This document shows, in pieces, positions 25,082 to 37,100 of a stretch of 64,000 nucleotides of DNA. The DNA is taken from contig NC_067301.1 in assembly GCF_020740795.1 (NCBI RefSeq), forward strand, positions 868,001-932,000, read 5' to 3'. The translations under genes were made by a program, and so were the position numbers. Origin of the DNA: Apus apus. Lineage: Eukaryota > Chordata > Aves > Apodiformes > Apodidae. Position 1 is the stretch's first letter. Every line of letters starts with the position of its first letter. Below the pieces are notes generated by a model. The model was not told where the DNA came from, ran no database searches, and saw only the letters and a list, made by a program, of their open reading frames with translations.

Positions 25082-28000
25082 TGTGGATCTACAGAGGCTG
25101 ATCAGAGCTGCAGTGAAGCACATCTTGGTCAGATGTGCAAAATCTTTCAATACCCTCAGGTCAAGATTTCCAGGTGTGGTGTGATGTGGCAGGTAAAGCA
25201 CAGGAAGAGGACAGAGTGGGGCAGAACTGTGAGTTTGGAGCCCTAAACCCTGTGCCATGTCCAGCATACCTCCCAGTACAAATTAAAAAATAATGCTAGG
25301 GAATGAATGGCAAGTTAATGTTCGTATTTCTATGGTCTCTGGCATTATTGGAGATATTATCATCACTATTTATGAATCTGCATTGTATCTTTGACCACTT
25401 TCCAGGGCTGTTTCACCCTGAGCCAGAGAATGACATCTTCAGCAGGCAGTTGTGCTGGGAAATAGTACAAAATTGAAAACACATTAAATTGACTCCACAG
25501 ACAGTATTGGATTTCAGAGATCTGCCTTTCCCATGTGTTTCAGGAATTCTCTGCTGTGCTCTCTGCAGCCCTTGCTCACAGGGGGCAGCCTCACTGCTTT
25601 CTTTAAAGGGAGCGACAGGAGGGCTGCAGGGCTGGCTCCAGGCTGCCTCACAGGGCACACCATGCCCGAAGCACAGCTTTTCCCACCGCACCCTCCTCTC
25701 TCCTCTCCCGTTCTGCTGGGAATGGCCACAATGAGAGGCTGACCCTGCCGCTGCCAGACCAGCCTGCAGCCTCTTATAAGTTGTCTCCTGCCTGTGTGGG
25801 AGCCAGGATTGCCACCCGAGATGGTTTTGGGAGCTGTGGCTGGACCGGGATGAATCCCTATCCCTGGACGAGCCGTGTCCTGGAGAGGGAGCCACACTCC
25901 AGGCTCTGCCCGCTCCCTGCAGGACGGGCTCCCTTTGCCCTCGGTCAGGAGCGGCTGGAACCTCCCCGTGCCCCGAGGTTCTACCTGAGTAGTCCTGATT
26001 CCGCAACACAACCCCCGTGTTTGCTGAAGGCAGACCCGAGCAGAGGAGCAGTTGAAGGTGAAGAACACTTTTGGGTAGCAGAAGTTGGCACTGAAAGACT
26101 GAGAGCAACCTCATGGCTTCCTACTGTAAGAGAAGTTCTAACTTCTTAAGTCCTGACAGGAAAATGGAGTCCTGAATTTATTTTATCTTGGAGCTCTCTC
26201 CATCGTTATAAAACATCTTGATGGAGTTGCTCTTCTCTAGGAACAATGAAAGACATTGTCTTCCCCTCTATTAGGCTTGGCAGATACTTCACTTCTGAAT
26301 GAAAACATTAGCCCCTCTTACCCCCTCTTTTCTCTGACCCAAATGATTTATGCAGCTGCTGTGACTTTGGAAGGGTTAAGGTGTAAAAAGCAGCTGCCTC
26401 AGTTTCTTCCAGGAGCATCTAACTTCTGGGCATTGCTTGTTGGTGACCAAGTCTTGATGTGATGGTTGTCTTTCAGTGGTGAAGTAAGTACATGGCACAG
26501 GCACTGAAACAACCCAGACTTTCTTATCCTCCTTCTCTCTCAGAAATGGGAATTTGCCAATGGTCAGGTCTGTCTAGGGCCTCCCTAGGGCAGTGGAGCT
26601 GTGCCCAGCTGCTGCTTTGCTTCCTCCTGACCCCTGGTGAGAGACTTTGTCAGCAGGTTTTTCAAGGTGGAGAGTTTCAGTGCAGTGTCCTTGCTCTGTT
26701 CTCTTCTGCCCCATCCTACTGTGCCAGCTACCGTGTGCCAGTCCTTCCTAGCAGAAAGGCAGGAGACAGCTCAGCCCTCTGCAAGCCCTCACCTTTGCTG
26801 CTAAGACTGGCACCAACACCTCCTGATAAACATGGCAGTTTTTTTTGAAACTTAGCAGTGAACCACCTGAGAATCAGGCTTGGGCACTTCTCTGTTTTCT
26901 TATTTCGCAGGGGCTGGCAAACTGTCCCCAGCTTCAGCAAAGTCCTTATCAGTGTCTGGTTGTGCTGCTTCCCTGTGTAGCAGGGAGTTCAGTGGGAAAA
27001 GGCAGAGAGGAATTTAATCTTGCTTCCCAACTCCTCTTTGCCTAGTGTATTCATCTGCCACCCTGGGAACTGGTCCTTTACCAGCACTTTGGCAGAGTGC
27101 AGGTCAGATGTTCCCTGCCTGTTGGAAATGCTCAGCAGAATTTCCCTGGGAGATGTTCAGTTCTGTTATCTGTTTGAGTGCATAGGGAAGATCACATCTC
27201 TGTGGGATGTTTCTAAAGCTGCTGGGAAAGGGGTTCTGGGTGGTGTGTCCAGAGCTGGCCCTGGGCAGTGCAAAAGAGCTGTCTCTGGAGAAACAAACCC
27301 CAGGCGTTTCTGCTACTGTTCTGCTGGGTTGCCCCCTCCTCTCGTCGGGGTTGGACACAGCTGGTGGGAGGGATTTCTGACTGTCAGCAAGAAGAGAAAC
27401 AAGAGAGCATGTGAGGGAAGGGAGCTAGACCTGGGAAAGGCAGGAGAAAAGTTTTGTTACTCCTTTGAAATGCAGGGAAGCTGCTCCTAGTGTGTGCGTG
27501 TGCAGGAGTGCCCAGATCCCGCCTCTGGAAGAAGCTCTGGGAGCTGGGGCCGGGGGATGGCTTAGGATCTGCCGGGCGGGTGAGGCACTCTGCCGGCTTT
27601 TGGAAAAGCCCTCTGGGAGGCGGACTTCTCAGGGTGCAGGGGAGCACCTCTCCTTTTTCCCCTCCCTTGCCGAGTGCTGATTTTTATATTGTGACTCCAA
27701 GTCAGCTAAACCCACATGGGGCTTAATTGCTGGACAGAACCCAGGTCTTGTGAGCCACCAGGTCTTTGGGCTTTGTCAGGAAGCAAATGCCAGAAGGAAA
27801 AGTCAATTTGGTACATTTCACTACGAGCAAATGAGCATAAGAAGCCAGGTTTGGTTTTGGGAAAAACCCTGTGACAATCTGCACTCTAATAATTTGCCAC
27901 GGACTGAAGCAGTCTGCTTCTCTGCAAGAATTCCTGCCTGCTCCGGTAGCATTGTCCTTTGCAAGAAAAAGAGACACACTCCAGTTGGAATCAGGAGGTA

Positions 28001-28111
28001 GCCAGGAGTGTCCTCCTTTGAGGAACAGGAACTCGGAAGTCGTGTTGGAGAAGGCTGTGAGATTTTCTAGGCACCCCTGGACGCACCTTGTGGGGGAGAG
28101 GAGCTGTTGCG
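25082..28111. other. TPRG1L-MEGF6 divergent intergenic region and MEGF6 5' region
   Basis: I see no coding exon, repeat family or RNA gene. The MEGF6 transcription start should lie near its right end. A modest cluster of CpGs at about 27490-27690 and an AT-rich TTTTTATATT at 27681-27690 could mark a promoter, but there is no clear CpG island and the start site cannot be placed from sequence. Confidence 0.45.
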
Positions 28112-28197
28112 ATGGAGTTTCATGCGGTGGCACTGTCACTCATCCTTGTGCTGCGAGTGTCTTCTCTTGCTTCTGGGACCCAACTTCAGCCCCACAT
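28112..28197 (+). CDS. MEGF6: MEGF6 coding exon 1 (signal peptide)
   Basis: Encodes MEFHAVALSLILVLRVSSLA then SGTQLQPH plus two bases of a Met codon, with donor GTAAGT. Start context is GCGATGG. The hydrophobic run and the small residues at LASG give a typical secretory signal, probably cleaved near residue 20-22. The LQPxMPxVC junction with exon 2 matches human MEGF6. Confidence 0.88.
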
Positions 28198-31100
28198 GTA
28201 AGTAGCAAGAAAACAACAACAACAAACAAAACAGAGAAGTTTTGTAGGGCAGGGAACAGTAAAGCAGAAGCTGAACACTATTTTCTAACAAAGGGTGAAG
28301 GGAGGAGTGGAGGGAAGGCTGGTCTGGTTTTCTTTATCTAGTACCAGACGTGCATGAAGGTGAATAGAAATTTGAAAACCTGGATAGTCTTTGCTTGTAG
28401 GACCTGACTCACTGTTTTTAACTGAAATGTTACCATTGTGTGAGCACAAGAGGTAACTGTGTAGTTTTAGCTTTCTTCACAGACTTGCTATTTTTCCCTG
28501 CACTTCACGCGTCTCTCCGGCGTGTTTCCCTCCCCCTTGGCTGTTACTGTAGCAGCACAGAGTCTGTTCTTTTTAATTAAATTTTACACTTACAGTTTGG
28601 TGTTAATCATTTGGCTTCTTTGGAAAACTTCCTTGCAAATTTGGTCTCCTGCCAGAAGATGATCTCTCTGTGCAGGGGGATTGCTCTAATTCTTTCTGTA
28701 AATGAACCCAGTGTTGCATGGTGTGCTTGCTCCGAGCTGCCCTCCCCGGGGCTTGACTTGGTGGTTGCAGAGGAGGCCTTTTCAGCAGATAAAGCTTTGG
28801 CAAGAAGATGCCTTTTCTCTCTCTCTGGCAGAGATTTTGTGCTCCTGACTTGACAAGTACTTTTAGGGCTTCTTGGATGCGACACTGGAGCTGAGATGTG
28901 TGCCAAAGCGTCAGAGAAAAGAAAATGCCAGGGCCTGGCACATCCCGTGGGGCTGCTGCTGCTGCCCGTCGCACACACAGCCACGCTCTGGGGCACACAG
29001 GAACCTTTCTTTGCTGTAGTGAATGACACCAGAATGGTGCTGCTGCCAGCCTTGTCCTTGTGGTCCCTTTCAGTCCTTTTTTTGGGCATACTGGGAAGTG
29101 AGGTGCCTGCAGGCCAATGGCAGAGGAGGTCCAGGAGGTTAGGAAATATTGCCCTTCACATCAGCTTGCAGCTCTCCAGGTCTGGGTGGACACTCTCAGG
29201 GAATAAAACTGCCTCTCTGGCAGCCACCATTAGCACTGGGGCTGTTGTAGTGGTGAAGTGATGTGTGTGGAGCTTTGCAAGCCCAACAGCTCGGCAGTGG
29301 CCACATGTGGAGGTTTTCCAGCAGAGCCAGAGGGGGAAGGAAACATGCCATTAATCCCAGAGGCACTGCCAGGCTCGCTGGGACAGCGGCGGGATTGAAG
29401 GTCCTGCAGCAGCCAGGTGCCAGCTGCAGTCTCTATGCTTCACCACGTCCCAGTTATTCAGCTTAACTTCTTTCATAGAAAGCATTTGTGTCAGAACTCT
29501 CAGTTCCTTTTGAAGAACTGGAAGCAACAGAAACAGTCCCAAATAACAAACGGCTCATAACTTGTTAAGGCAGAGGCAAATGTTCCCCTCTTCATTCTCA
29601 GTCAAAACTTCTGACTCATATTTGGTGAAAGAGAGTTAGGATTAGAGAAGAAATAAACTGCAAATGGAATTTTCCTGATTTCCTTTACTGAATTATACAT
29701 ATTAACTTTATTTACTGGAATCTTGCAGCTCTTGGCTCTGTACGAGTGAGAAAGCATCTAAGACAGCAAACTGAATTTTGATTTTAAAAAGTATTAGTAA
29801 AATGATGTGTCATTTCTAGTGACACAATAATATTTTTTTTCCCAAACACAGTCAGAGGATGCAGCTACCACTGGTGTTTGCAATGACCATAGCCAGGAAA
29901 GTATTCCCGTAGGTGCAAAGAAAGCAGATGTATTCTTCATTAAATGAGGGTGGACATATATAGAAGTTATTGTGCAGCCAGATCGTGTAGGCTGCTGCCT
30001 TTTTTCTGATCCATCCTCTCTGTTTTAAGGCTAAAAATTAGCCTTAACTTATCAGTGGAAAAGTAATTTCTGCATTTTTCAAGTGGGTTATAGAGAGTCC
30101 TGGGACCTAGAGGGATGAAATGCAGCAGCTTCCCCATCCCACTGCAGTTTGCTGTGGTGCAGAGTTGGGAACCAGGTTGCTTCAGGTTTGGAGCCTTATC
30201 AGGGGCTGCAGCTCCGGGGGCTCCAGGAGGGGTCCTGGCTGGGGGGGGGCTGCCCATGCCTGCCACCAACTCACAGTGTGGTGTTACTCAATGGGTCCTC
30301 TCTACGTGTAGCAGTTTTTCATCTGTAAACAGGGATTCCTGATGTTCACTTTGTAGTTCTCCAGGGTTTAGCTGATTCACCAAGGCCTAATGATGTGCTT
30401 CCGAGCAATGCAGGTGATGTTCTTGTGCTGGATGTGCTCTTGGTGCTGGTGCTGTTATCACACTGTCTGTCCACGAAAGCACCAAATCCAAGAGGTTCTG
30501 GGGAGCTGGAGAGGCTGCACTCAGCAGCTGCTTGTGGCTGGCAGACCTGGCAGGTTCCCTGCACCAATTCAATTAATGGAGCAGGCACAGGTTGTGCCTT
30601 GAGTCCCATCTTCCTGCTCTCTCATTAAGGAGCTGGCGTTGCCCAGAGCTGGTGCCTGTTGCAGGGTGGAATCCCCGCAGCCCCCCTGGGTGTGTGCAGC
30701 CCTCCTCACCTCTCTCTTTCTCGTGCCAGGCCCAACGTCTGTGCCCAGCAGGGACTGGCCATCGTGGGGCAGCGGCAGCCGCGCGTCCGGGCGCTCGCCC
30801 GCCGGGGCTGGAAGCAGGACTGTGGAGCTCGGCGCTGGTGCCCGGGCTACGAGCGCAGGTACGTGTCCTTCCCCCCTGCCTGGTTTGCTCCTTGTCGGGT
30901 GAAAGCTGCAGTAGAACCAGAACTTGGTGCCTGGCCTTCTGCTGGTCTGGCCTGTGGGCAGCAAAGCAGGTAGATGAGGGGTTGGGGTAGGTGGGGGGTG
31001 ACGTGCAGAGCGGTGGCTCCGAGCACAGGCAGGAGCTGTGAAGAGTCGAGCTGTTTTATGAGGTATTTTTTGTGGCTAAAGCCAAGAGGCTGTGAGAGAG

Positions 31101-34100
31101 TTGTAAACATTATGTGCCTCTAGCTAGAGGGGTTTCTGACCCTACCTGGCATCTTTGTGACGTTAAAGGTCTTTAAACTGTTCAGGAGTTCCCAACAAGA
31201 AACTCTATTGCTTTTGCTCCAAAGCAGCTCTGCTGTGTGTGGCTGTTCCCACTCTTCTGACAGGGGGTTACATCTGTTCCCTATGAACATGCCACAGTAA
31301 TAAAAACACTTCATCACATCATGTGAATTATTCCTGTGTCTTTAGGTGCCTCTGCATCTCAGTGCCTCCGTGAGGTTTTACAGAGCTGAAGGCAGGAGCT
31401 GGGTCCCAGGGGGGTTTATTGTGCACGGTCTAAAAACAAATAAATAGATACATGTGGCCACTGTGCAAGTGCTGCTCTGTGAGGATGTGTGACTGCTGTG
31501 CTGGTGGTTGGCAGCTCCTCAGCTTCCTTTCACACCATGAGCAGGACTGTGCTCAGGCCCAGGCTAGAAGAGTGTCCAGCTCCATGGAGTGAGGCTTGCA
31601 CATGCAGGAAAGGAGTTTGAGTTTAGTCTGAGTGTAACATTGATATTCAGCTAACTGTAGTATCCCTTGAGCTGCTGACTGACTTTTACTGAGAGATGGG
31701 AGACAGGCAAGGAGAAGCTGCACAGGAGGGCTATGAATATGTGCAACAGTGCAAATGAACTTTTCTTACCTACACAGCAGCCAAACTACAATGTGCCCAG
31801 TCTCCTTCTATGCTCCATCTGCTTTTCCAGCCTCAAAGGCAGGTACAAGCCTTTACAAACTGAGAATGCTAGTAGTAGTTTCAAAGAAGCATCTTGGACT
31901 AGAGGCAGCTTTTAAGTCCTGACTCTAGGAATTCCTCCTAACCTGTAATTGCCAGTAATTATCTTGGTGATGATATCTGTGTAGTGGTAATAACGGAGCA
32001 AACAGAATCCATCTTTTGACAGTGTTTTAAGACAGGACTTTGAAATGATAGGTGCCCTGTCTGCTTCCACTTCAAAGACTGGGAGCACTTCAGGCCCAGC
32101 TGTCCCTTTGGTTCTCTGCTGTCTGGTTTTGACACTGTAATTCAAGGAACTGAAGTGAAAAAAATCTTAGTCATCCTTCATTATAAAGGTCAGAACAGCC
32201 TAGTGCTAAACCTGCTCCTGGAGAACATGCAGGGGTGAAACCTAGAGGTGCTGGGAGGGATTTCACCCAGGGGGTTGTAGAAGCAAGTACAGTAAAAGAA
32301 CTATCAGCAAAAAGTTTCTCAGGCAAGATTTCACCCCCTGTCTCCTCATTCTAAGCTCCTCTTTGGGCTTTTCAGCACAGCAACACAGGGCTGCCCTGAA
32401 ATTGCCCTCAGGGCCTGATATTGCTCTCAGGGCCTTCATGGACACAAGGACATCCAGCATCTGCCCCTCCTGGCACAGCCCCGGGTGCTGCGGGGGCTGA
32501 GACACAAGGGGCTCAGCATCCTGAGCTGATTTCCTGCACTTCCCAGGGGTACCAGGGCTGCTGCAGCTGATGCTGCAGTCCCATCATTTCATCCGAGCTC
32601 TAAGTGCAGCTCCTGGCAAGGATGGGGGCTTTTTAGGTGAGCTGGGGATGGGGCAGCTGAGCCTGTGCATGGCCAGGGCATTTGTTTTCAGACTTGTGGC
32701 TGTGCTGAGGGTGCTGGGTTGCTGCACTTACTGAAAATCAGAGCAAATCTTCCTCCACGGCCTCAGGACACTGGCCTTGCTCCTCAGCAGATGAGCTGAG
32801 CACCCCGTGGGCTGTGCTTCCCGTTGGGAAAGGGATGCTTGTGCTACTGCCTGTGTCACCTTCCTGAATTAGCCAACAGCAAAAAGTGTTTTTTTCTCAG
32901 CCCTTAGTAACAAAAACTGGAGGAATGATGGCTCTGTCCCGGAGGGACTGGAAGTGGATTTTCCAGCAGCAGGACACAGCAGGATTTTTAAGCCTGGGTT
33001 CCATTAGTTCTGGCTCATTCAACATTTTCTGTGCCAGGCACTCCTTAAAACACAAAAGAAAACAGAAACATTGAAGATAAAGTATCTCCTCTGCAGTTCT
33101 TTCCAGTCTGCAGCATCCAGATATCCACAGGCAACCGAGGCTGTCAAAATATTTGCATCTCCTTGAGAACCCACTTGGGCTGACTTAAGGATCTGAAGTG
33201 TCTGATGGAGCCCAAGATTCATAGAGATGAGGTTGCTCACGCTGCTGCTGGGTGCAGAAAGGAGCCCTGAGATTAGTCCTGAACTGTCCTGCATTTACTA
33301 TTTCTTGGAATATCTTTTCCTCCTCCTGGCTGAGCTGAGGCAGGGCAGGTGGAGCAGGTTCCTTGCTGCTGTGCAGTCTTTCTCCTTTTGGATGGAAAGG
33401 AAGGTGTTTTCCAGAGTAGCCCCTGCAGTTACCACCACTTGGAACCCATTGTGTCCTCTTGTCCTTCATAACATGCCCTGGGCTGGGAGATGGCTCCTGA
33501 TACCAAGAAGATCCACATGGATCTCCACTGAACTTCAGGCTGGGCTGATGCTGGAGTGACTGTAAATTGCTTTCTCAGCTGCTTCTGGAACACAAGAGTT
33601 TCCTTCATAATTTGTTAACAACTCATACAAAAAACCCCCATGTATCTGCTTTTATTTTTCTCAGCTGTGCTCCCATATGCTGGTTGGCACAGAAGAGCAG
33701 CCAGAGATTTCCTTCCCAGGAATTAATGGTTCACTGTTATTTAGGGGGTTTTGTAGAACCATTCAGGCAAAATCAAACAACTAGGCTGAGTTGGGGTAAA
33801 TATTTTCAGTGGACACGTACAACACATCTGCTGTGCCAAATATTTGTTGTTGTTTGTCTGATTTGCTTTGGTGGGGTAGTTTCATGTTCTGCCAAAGGAG
33901 CTTTCTAAAAATTGACTTCAAAAGTTTTATCTGTGTCTCAGTTTTCACGGATACACGACCTCAGATTTCCAGGAAAGAAGTGTCCCTTGTATTTATTTGT
34001 GCTTCAGATCAATCCCTGCTTTACTGCCCCAGCTCCCACCCTGCAACTAACTAGTGGGAGTCGTTAAAGGGACCTTCAGCCTCTACCTGAGAGCAGCATC

Positions 34101-37100
34101 CCTGGCCCTGCTGAGCGATGGGGCTGTGGCCACTGCTCCTGCTGAGGTGGCCGTTGTCACCTCCCAATACTGCCCTGGGCTTCTGGCTTTTCCTGGAAGG
34201 TGGCAGAGATGTGGTCACACGTGTGCCATGGCTGGTCTCCTGCAGCTGAGGGCTCTCGAGGGGTGCAGCTCTAGGAGAACTGAGGAGGGAAAAGCCCTTT
34301 CCATCAGGGAATCCCTTCTGCCAGCCCTGACCTGGAGAAATCTTGCTATGTAAAACACAACTGCATGGAGAGCTTTTTGAGGAGCTTGGTATTCCCATCA
34401 GGATTCTGACAATTTTTTAGCCTTCCAGCCCCTTGAACATACCTGCTCATGCTCACTAACTCTGCAGTAAATGCCTCTTGCACTTTGAATTTAAATTTCT
34501 GTTATTAACGAGTAGTTTAAGAGAGGAGCTCAGAGCTCTGAAATAGTTTAGAAGAGGAGAAAAGAGCCAGGGGTGTTATGAGGACCTGGACACTCATGTT
34601 CCCAATTAAAGTAAATTAAGAAGTATTTTCTTAGCATCAGTGATCATTGCTAGGCCAGGTGGAAGAAAATGTCAGCAAGCTTGAAAACCAAATTCCTCGT
34701 TTGATTTCCATCCCCAGTGAAATTACAACCGCTGTTCTTTCCAGCTTCCCTGTTCTGCAGGAATTAACACTGCCCCGGGGGGGGGGTGTCTTGTTTTGCT
34801 GTGTTTCAGCACTGTGTATTACACGGGCTACAGGCAGGTGTACCAGGTGAGCACCCAGACCACCTACAGGTGCTGCCCGGGCTGGTCCCAGCTGGAAGGC
34901 GACAGCGGCTGCTTCTACCGTGAGTATCGCGCTGCCCGAGCTGCTGCTGCCAGCACGGGGGCTTTGGCTGAGGGTTCTCATTACAAATCCTGTGGCAAAT
35001 GCTGTCAACACACCTTTTAGAAGAACTGGCTTTTTTTGTTGTTGTTGTTTGCTTCTGGTTTTATTATTTGTCCCTGGCTGCAGCTCTGTGTCAGAGGGGC
35101 TTTTCTCTGGCCTGGGCTGCTTTCTGCCTTTGGAGAATTTCCTTGTTGCAGCGTGACAGGCTGGTCAGAGTCATGTCCGTTTATGCAGTTGCCAAATGCT
35201 GCTGAATGCTGAAAATCAAGCCCAAAACGATGTTTTAAATTATGCCATTGGCAGAGTTTCTGGGAAGCTGAGTGGACTTTTCATTATAAACCCAGTAATT
35301 GCCGTCTGTGTGACCGAGTGTGCCGGCGATGGCTGATTTGCTGGCCAGTTGCTCTTACTCAGCATTCCTGAGAATTGCTTCCTTGGAAGAGGCAGACTTT
35401 GACTAATTATGCACAGGCTGAGGACCTGGGCTGGGTGCTGTGCTCCGGCAGGCAGCCTGTGGTCACTTGTTGGAGGATGCTCTTCCCTGCTTCTCACCCC
35501 AAACTGCATCTGAGAGCGGGATTTGTTCATCAGCTTCTTTGCAAAGGGATGTGACTTTCTTCTGCTTTGGAAAGGTCCATGTGTGTGTTGGGTACTAGAT
35601 CTGTTATTTTTAAGGCTCATTGATCTTCAAATTACCCCTGCCAGAGGTTAGAGATCTTTGTCTGCTCCCTCCTTTGGCCAAGGGTGAGCAGTCAGGTTCA
35701 GGCCTGGTGGGATCCAGCAAGGGATGTTGCAGCATCAGCCTCAGAGCAGGGAGCAAATTGCCAGCAGGGGTGAGGGGGTGGCATTCACAAGGGTTGGAAG
35801 CAGAGACCCAGAGCTCGAAACTTTAGGACTGTGTGCCTGGCTTTCCTCCTCTTTTGTGTCTGCTCTAGTGTAAGTCTCTGCAAAACAGGCATGGAAGTGT
35901 CTACTTCCCAGCTGTGCAGGGACCCGGCAATGTGTGTTCAGATTTGCATGTGAGTCAGGCTAGGGACGTGCAACTATTAGTATTTAAGATGACTTTATGG
36001 TATTATTGCAGAAGCCAGAGGCAGCACTATCCTCCTGGGCCCCGTATTCCTGCCTCCCCCTCCAAGCTGCCCTGCTTGACACGGGAGGCAGATGCTGCTT
36101 AACTCCCAGCTCCTTCCCCTGAGCACTGCAGCCACATCCAGCTGGGGAAACATTTAATTTCAAACTTTGCTTTTGAGATGTTGAGAGCAAAGTAAAACCT
36201 TCTACAGAACCAAACAGAGGTTGATCTGAGCATATGTGTGGAAATAAATGTCACCATCAAGGCAGGACAGCACACGCTCCCTGGGGTATATTATTAATTC
36301 TCTGCCTGGCTGCATAATGGAGCTCTGATCTGCTCAGAATTAGGCTTTGGAGCTGCTCTCCTGCCCTCGCCAGAGAAAAGCAGCTTTCCTTTGAAGCAGT
36401 AGGCAGGCAAACTAACAAAGCATTTGAGATCCATCCTGCCTTGCCATGGAGGGAATGAAAGCTGGCCATGTCCAGCTCCATTGTACAGGCCATTTTGATT
36501 GTAATTGACCTACAGTGTAGGAAAATGTCTCCCACAGCTACTTATCTTTTGTTCTGCAAGAGGCTGCAGATACCTTCCTTGTGCTTTGATGCTTGAAGCA
36601 AAGGTTTAAAAAAGAAAAAGAAAAAAAAAGGTGTGTCTGGCAACCAATCTTCATTCTTCCCATTCAAATTCCTGCAATACAGGAGAGCAACCCCACTGTG
36701 CCAGAGGAAACTCCACGGGTGCCTAATAACCACTGTCAGTGAGCAGATAATAACCTCGGATGAACTCAGAAAAGTGTGTTCTGTAATTATTCTTCCTGCC
36801 AAGGAAGTGAGTAATTCCATCCCGGAAGGAAGCAGAGAAAAGGAAATAAAGCTGCTCAGGGCACACTCGTAACTCATCACCCTCGGCACCAGGACCAGCC
36901 CTCAGGGGCTGCCAGGGCTGCTCCCTGCAGGGTCCCTCTGGAATTAAAAAGAGGGGGAGGTCCAGCTCTTTTGGAGACAGAATCCCTTGACCGTTCCTAT
37001 TCATTTCAAATTTGCTGCTGCAGTGATGGGCAAGCTGTGGGTGTTTGCTTTCTTGTCATGCACACGCCAGTAGTTCCTGTTGCTCTCCTATAAATGGCTC

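Noticed and set aside
25413-26114. 233-codon minus-strand frame between TPRG1L and MEGF6
   Set aside because: No recognisable family or exon structure; a second frame of similar length overlaps it, as expected for chance frames.
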